A stretch of 6,802 nucleotides of DNA, taken from an uncultured Clostridia bacterium (GTDB lineage: Bacteria > Bacillota > Clostridia > Oscillospirales > Oscillospiraceae). The stretch spans positions 1 to 6,802 of the forward strand of contig CAMGPO010000066.1 in the NCBI GenBank assembly GCA_946060825.1. The letters run 5' to 3'. Under the pieces are notes generated by a model. It did no database searches. It was not told where the DNA came from and saw only the letters and a list, made by a program, of their open reading frames with translations. Position numbers and translations under genes: made by a program. Shown here piece by piece: positions 5,919 through 6,802 of the stretch (the stretch's first letter is position 1; the number at the start of each line of letters is the position of its first letter).

Positions 5919-6434
5919 TCAAACAGTCTCCTCCGCCGTGAGGCAGAAGCTGGAAAATACCGCCTCCGCCGTCTCATCCAGGGCGCTGCCGAGGCCGGTT
6001 CTCGCCGTCATGGTCAGCACATAGTAGTAGTCCTCGCTCTCGATCAGGGCGCAGCGGGAGACCGTCTCCCCTTCCTCGCCGGTGGAGGACCATGCAAAAT
6101 GATGCTCCGCCATCGGGCTGCGGCACAGAGTCAGGATATCCAGCCGCTCCGCCGGAATGCCGCTGATCAGCTCCGCCGCCTCCACCACCGTTGTGGCGTC
6201 CAGCACCTCCGTTGTGATGGTGTAGTCGCCGTTTTCATCCTCATAGACAGCACAGCGGCCCTCGTCACTGAAGGTCTCCCGGGTCATACCCTCCGGCACG
6301 CTGAACACGATGCAGTAGGGCGAGGGCGGCTCTGTCTCGAGCCCGTCCGTCACGGTTTCCAGCGCCGCTTCCGACTTTACACTGCAGCCGGAAAGCAGTA
6401 CAATCATCATCAGTACCAGTCCCCATTTTTTCAC
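5919..6434 (-). CDS. Small lipoprotein of unknown function
   Basis: A 171-residue protein with a classic lipoprotein signal: basic start MKK, hydrophobic WGLVLMMIVLL, and lipobox LSGC (14-17), so Cys17 would be lipidated and the mature protein anchored on the outer face of the membrane. The mature part is acidic with a low-complexity linker (18-35), then a mixed alpha/beta domain starting near SPYCIVFSVPEGM. The pattern of an early FSVPEGM strand and a late YYYVLTMTA strand followed by a helix ending in VFSSFCL vaguely recalls PsbP/Mog1-like (DUF1795-type) lipoproteins, but this is only a shape resemblance. The only usable start is GTG at 6434, because an in-frame TAA lies at 6449-6447. No ribosome-binding site precedes it, and the composition break falls exactly here, so the true upstream sequence may be missing. 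It has its own terminator and is not part of the synthase operon. Confidence 0.82.
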   Translation of the reverse strand: MKKWGLVLMMIVLLSGCSVKSEAALETVTDGLETEPPSPYCIVFSVPEGMTRETFSDEGRCAVYEDENGDYTITTEVLDATTVVEAAELISGIPAERLDILTLCRSPMAEHHFAWSSTGEEGETVSRCALIESEDYYYVLTMTARTGLGSALDETAEAVFSSFCLTAEETV

Positions 6435-6473
6435 AGAATAACCATATTATACATTAGTTTAAGGAGGATTTTA
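6435..6473. other. Composition break: GC-rich to AT-rich DNA
   Basis: Left of about 6435 the DNA is GC-rich (37 of 60 bases in 2401-2460), whereas to the right it is AT-rich (20 of 60 GC in 6481-6540, 22 of 60 in 6541-6600). The change occurs within a few bases next to the lipoprotein start. The 39-nt gap itself is very AT-rich. No terminal inverted repeat, target-site duplication, tRNA end or integrase is visible at the border. Either foreign DNA begins here or two genomes were joined in assembly. Confidence 0.65.
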
Positions 6474-6802
6474 ATGAGATATAGGAACAGATTAATAGCT
6501 GTATCAGCTGCACTTATAAGTGCTGTTGGAATTATTTTTGGAATATCTGCTGGAATAATGGCTGGCAGAATGATACATCATAGTAATGGAATGATTACAG
6601 ATGTCAAAGATGTGATATTTATGGAACCTGTATGTGTTATGGCAGCAGAACCAGATGAAAGTACAGGGAATGTATTGCAGCAGACAGAGAATCAGGGTGC
6701 TGTGCCTGTTTTGCTGACAGCAGATGATGGTGCTCCGGTGCTTGAATCTGTTTTAATTGCTGATACATGGCAAGGAGTTAATCCGGGAGATACCATAAGA
6801 CT
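6474..6802 (+). CDS. N-terminal part of an unrecognised membrane-anchored or secreted protein (AT-rich gene)
   Basis: An open frame of 109 codons from ATG at 6474 runs off the right edge. AAGGAGG (6461-6467) lies 6 nt before the ATG, an excellent ribosome-binding site. Translation begins MRYRNRLIAVSAALISAVG: a basic N-terminus and one hydrophobic segment at about 7-30, then HHSNG and a polar tail. This is a signal anchor or a long signal peptide (the stretch CVMAAEPDE at 54-62 could also be a cleavage region). Residues 60-80 are a Gln/Asn/Thr/Glu-rich linker, and a beta-rich domain seems to start near VPVLLTADDGAPVL (77-90) through GVNPGDTIR (101-109). Codons are AGA, ATA and TTA-rich, unlike every other gene here. 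No family is recognised. It is divergent from the lipoprotein gene across 39 nt. That it is a real gene is fairly sure; its function cannot be stated. Confidence 0.75.
   Translation, partial: MRYRNRLIAVSAALISAVGIIFGISAGIMAGRMIHHSNGMITDVKDVIFMEPVCVMAAEPDESTGNVLQQTENQGAVPVLLTADDGAPVLESVLIADTWQGVNPGDTIR

Noticed and set aside
6446..6451. TATAAT on the minus strand as a promoter for the lipoprotein gene
   Set aside because: The -35 at 17 nt (TTAAAA) is weak, the transcript would start about 5 nt before the GTG with no ribosome-binding site, and the box lies in the AT-rich DNA where such hexamers arise by chance.
6425..6480. Insertion-sequence or integron end at the composition break
   Set aside because: No terminal inverted repeat, target duplication, attachment-site core or recombinase could be seen on either side.

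Overview
The window looks like a chromosomal segment of a moderately GC-rich Gram-positive anaerobe, most likely a Clostridia (Oscillospiraceae-like) bacterium. This is inferred from strong GGAGG ribosome-binding sites, sigma-A promoters with extended -10 boxes, mixed ATG/GTG/TTG starts and one short lipoprotein; no marker gene fixes the species. The last ~365 bases (from about 6435) are abruptly AT-rich with different codon use, so they are either a transferred segment or a join between two genomes.

Layout. 1-1158 (minus): an AI-2E family (PerM-like) membrane protein cut by the left edge, with its own promoter. 1227-2054 (minus): endonuclease IV (nfo) with all nine metal ligands, driven by a good promoter. 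2161-3138 (plus, divergent from nfo): a WYL-domain transcriptional regulator. A perfect 15-bp hairpin at 3141-3173 separates it from the convergent genes that follow.

3179-5761 (minus) is a tight three-gene operon read right to left. First comes a serine palmitoyltransferase-like alpha-oxoamine synthase (real start probably TTG at 5761). A short-chain dehydrogenase/reductase overlaps it by 14 nt. Then, 2 nt further on, comes a 206-residue protein that reads as a shrunken M20D amidohydrolase lacking most metal ligands and the lid domain. An amino-acid/acyl-CoA condensing enzyme coupled to a ketone reductase is the chemistry of sphingoid-base synthesis (3-ketosphinganine, then sphinganine) or of a long-chain amino-ketone/amino-alcohol signal. 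The operon has a candidate promoter with a perfect 9-1-9 palindrome at the expected transcription start, suggesting a dedicated repressor.

5919-6434 (minus): a small lipoprotein of unknown function, followed by a rho-independent terminator. 6474-6802 (plus): the start of an AT-rich gene for an unrecognised membrane-anchored or secreted protein, cut by the right edge. No tRNA, rRNA, CRISPR array or complete mobile element was seen.
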